Below, in pieces: positions 20,437 to 21,538 of a DNA stretch of 21,538 nt; position 1 is the first letter of the stretch, and each line of letters opens with the position of its first letter. Both the position numbers and the translations under genes were made by a program. Source of the DNA: a virus; the IMG/VR virus record IMGVR_UViG_3300036985_002277, positions 1 to 21,538 of that record; one strand, written 5' to 3'. Below the pieces are notes generated by a model. That model searched no databases. It saw nothing but the letters and a program-made list of their open reading frames with translations, and had not been told where the DNA came from.

Positions 20437-21387
20437 ATGGCATTCAACGTAACTGGTCTAACAGACTATATCAAAGAAAACGAAAAAGACATCATCAGCG
20501 CATCCATATTCTCTGCAAAGAGTATATCAATGGTGAAAGTGCAAGTAGGTATCAAATCATCAGAAGATATCGAAATCATGGAAACATTAGCCGATTTCCA
20601 AGCGGATAACGGTTGTGCTTACAACACATCAGGAACAACAACTTTCAGCAGAAGAAACCTTGCAGTTAGCAAGATCATGATTGCTGAAACATTGTGTCCT
20701 GAAGATTTGGAAGCTAAATTCTTACAAAGACTTGTGCAGCCAGGAAGTATGCATGACAAACTTCCATTGGAAAAAGAAATCACAGATCGCAAGATTGCTT
20801 TGATTGCAAAACAATTAGAGGTTGCAGTTTGGCAAGGTGATACCAATTCAGGACTTGTAAACACAAACAAATTTGATGGTTGGTTGAAACTTATCGATGC
20901 TGCCGGAACTGCTGTTGCTGTAACTCCAGCTGCTTCAATTGCCACTGGTAACGTGAGAACAATTTTTGATGAACTTTATGCAAAAATTCCAACTGCCATT
21001 TTAGGTGCTGACGACTTGGTTGCATTCTGCGGATATGACACTTTCCGTATATTAGTAACCAAATTGACTGCTGACAATTTGTATCACTACACAACTGATG
21101 CAGGTGCAGCAATCTTTGAAATGATGTACCCAGGTACTAACTTAAAAATCGTTGGTGTACAAGGATTGAACGCTGATAACAATGCAGGTGCATTGGCTTC
21201 TTACAAGAATCGTATCATTGCAGCAAGAACTTCAAACCTTTACTTTGGTACTGACCTTTTGAACGAATATGAAAAGTATGATGTATGGTTTTCACAAGAT
21301 GACCAAAACATCAAAACATTATTCCGTTTCAAAGCCGGTTGCCAAATTGCTTTCCCAAGTGAAATTGTACAATACAAAAACATCTAA
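20437..21387 (+). CDS. Major capsid protein, probably HK97-fold
   Basis: 316 aa. The ATG at 20437 follows an A-rich leader (AAAAAAATAAAATAAA), typical of strongly translated Bacteroidota genes. The sequence shows the helix MHDKLPLEKEITDRKIALIA, the substrate-like NKFDGWLKLIDA, a long helix VRTIFDELYAKIPTAI, and AFCGYDTFRILVTKL, IIAARTSNLYFGTDLL, KYDVWFSQDDQNIKTLFRFK near the end, which match capsid proteins of related phages where a 'DGW' loop and a 'NLYFGTDL' strand occur. The fold call is by pattern, not by structure. Position after protease and scaffold supports it strongly. Confidence 0.82.
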   Translation: MAFNVTGLTDYIKENEKDIISASIFSAKSISMVKVQVGIKSSEDIEIMETLADFQADNGCAYNTSGTTTFSRRNLAVSKIMIAETLCPEDLEAKFLQRLVQPGSMHDKLPLEKEITDRKIALIAKQLEVAVWQGDTNSGLVNTNKFDGWLKLIDAAGTAVAVTPAASIATGNVRTIFDELYAKIPTAILGADDLVAFCGYDTFRILVTKLTADNLYHYTTDAGAAIFEMMYPGTNLKIVGVQGLNADNNAGALASYKNRIIAARTSNLYFGTDLLNEYEKYDVWFSQDDQNIKTLFRFKAGCQIAFPSEIVQYKNI

Positions 21388-21389
21388 TT

Positions 21390-21538
21390 ATGCCAACTAA
21401 TTGCGCTATAATTCAAGGATATGAGATCCCCTGCAGAAATTCTGTGGGGGGTATCTCCGAAATATATCTGACAGAAATCGAGAACAAAGCTACCTTAACA
21501 GCTGTGTCAGGTGTAATCACTGCCTTCACATTATCTTC
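21390..21538 (+). CDS. Partial gene after the major capsid protein
   Basis: ATG at 21390, two bases after the capsid stop codon, with an open frame to the right edge (49 codons and two bases). It starts MPTNCAIIQGYEIPCRNSVG, then GISEIYLTEIENKATLTAVS. The C-x9-C with VGGI spacing resembles small virion proteins next to the capsid gene in Bacteroidota phages. It is too short to assign further. It could be a head decoration, connector or tail tube protein. Confidence 0.55.
   Translation, partial: MPTNCAIIQGYEIPCRNSVGGISEIYLTEIENKATLTAVSGVITAFTLS

Noticed and set aside
1-21538. CRISPR array, rRNA, reverse transcriptase or transposase
   Set aside because: No regularly spaced repeats, rRNA-like sequence, RT YxDD protein or transposase frame was seen.

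Overview
The window looks like part of a temperate or virulent siphovirus-like phage (or prophage) of a Bacteroidota host, with a gene-cassette region at its left edge. Evidence for the host group is the protein families (DUF3127 OB-fold protein, DUF6291 protein, Bacteroidota-type structural proteins), A-rich gene starts with little Shine-Dalgarno signal, and promoter-like TTTG-N18-TATATTTG and TTG-N20-TATATTTG boxes that match the Bacteroidota consensus (TTTG / TAnnTTTG). No host housekeeping gene, integrase, phage repressor, lysis gene, tRNA or CRISPR array was seen.

Layout. (1) About 1-2730, all genes on the minus strand: short unrelated ORFs (58-aa membrane protein, 77-aa, 102-aa and 80-aa unknown proteins, a 259-aa PP-loop/PAPS-reductase-like protein, and the start of a DnaA C-terminal-domain-like gene). 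They are separated by imperfect palindromes ending in AAC/GTT cores. For four genes the bases just before the gene are complementary to those just after it, as integron cassettes require. I read this as an integron-like cassette array without a visible integrase. (2) 2809-10098, minus strand: the early/replication module. In transcription order it holds a DUF6291 protein, a primase-helicase, RusA resolvase, DUF3127 protein, HNH endonuclease, several micro-ORFs (two ribbon-helix-helix proteins, one membrane peptide), an ERF single-strand annealing protein and a YqaJ/lambda-type exonuclease. Genes overlap heavily (ATGA junctions). Promoters are proposed at about 10061-10090, 5437-5444 and 4099-4129, with a terminator at 5510-5533. 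The 8-mer GCGACACC recurs directly against start codons. (3) 9934-10149: a divergent control region with a long hairpin and a paired GATTCGACA box. (4) 10150 to the right edge, plus strand: the packaging/structural module. It runs small and large terminase, a tail-chaperone-like gene with a probable -1 frameshift extension, a gp10-like protein, three tail or fibre proteins, tape measure, XkdF-like protease, scaffold and major capsid protein, and then a truncated gene.

How it works together: the minus-strand genes would open and copy the genome (primase-helicase, DUF6291), recombine it (ERF plus exonuclease) and resolve branches (RusA). The plus-strand genes build and fill the virion. The order is unusual because tail genes come before the head genes, and no portal gene is visible between terminase and capsid. 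The most interesting points are the cassette array beside a phage, the T9 slippery site at 12178-12186, and the repeated start-codon-abutting motif. All functional calls come from reading motifs by eye; no database search was run.
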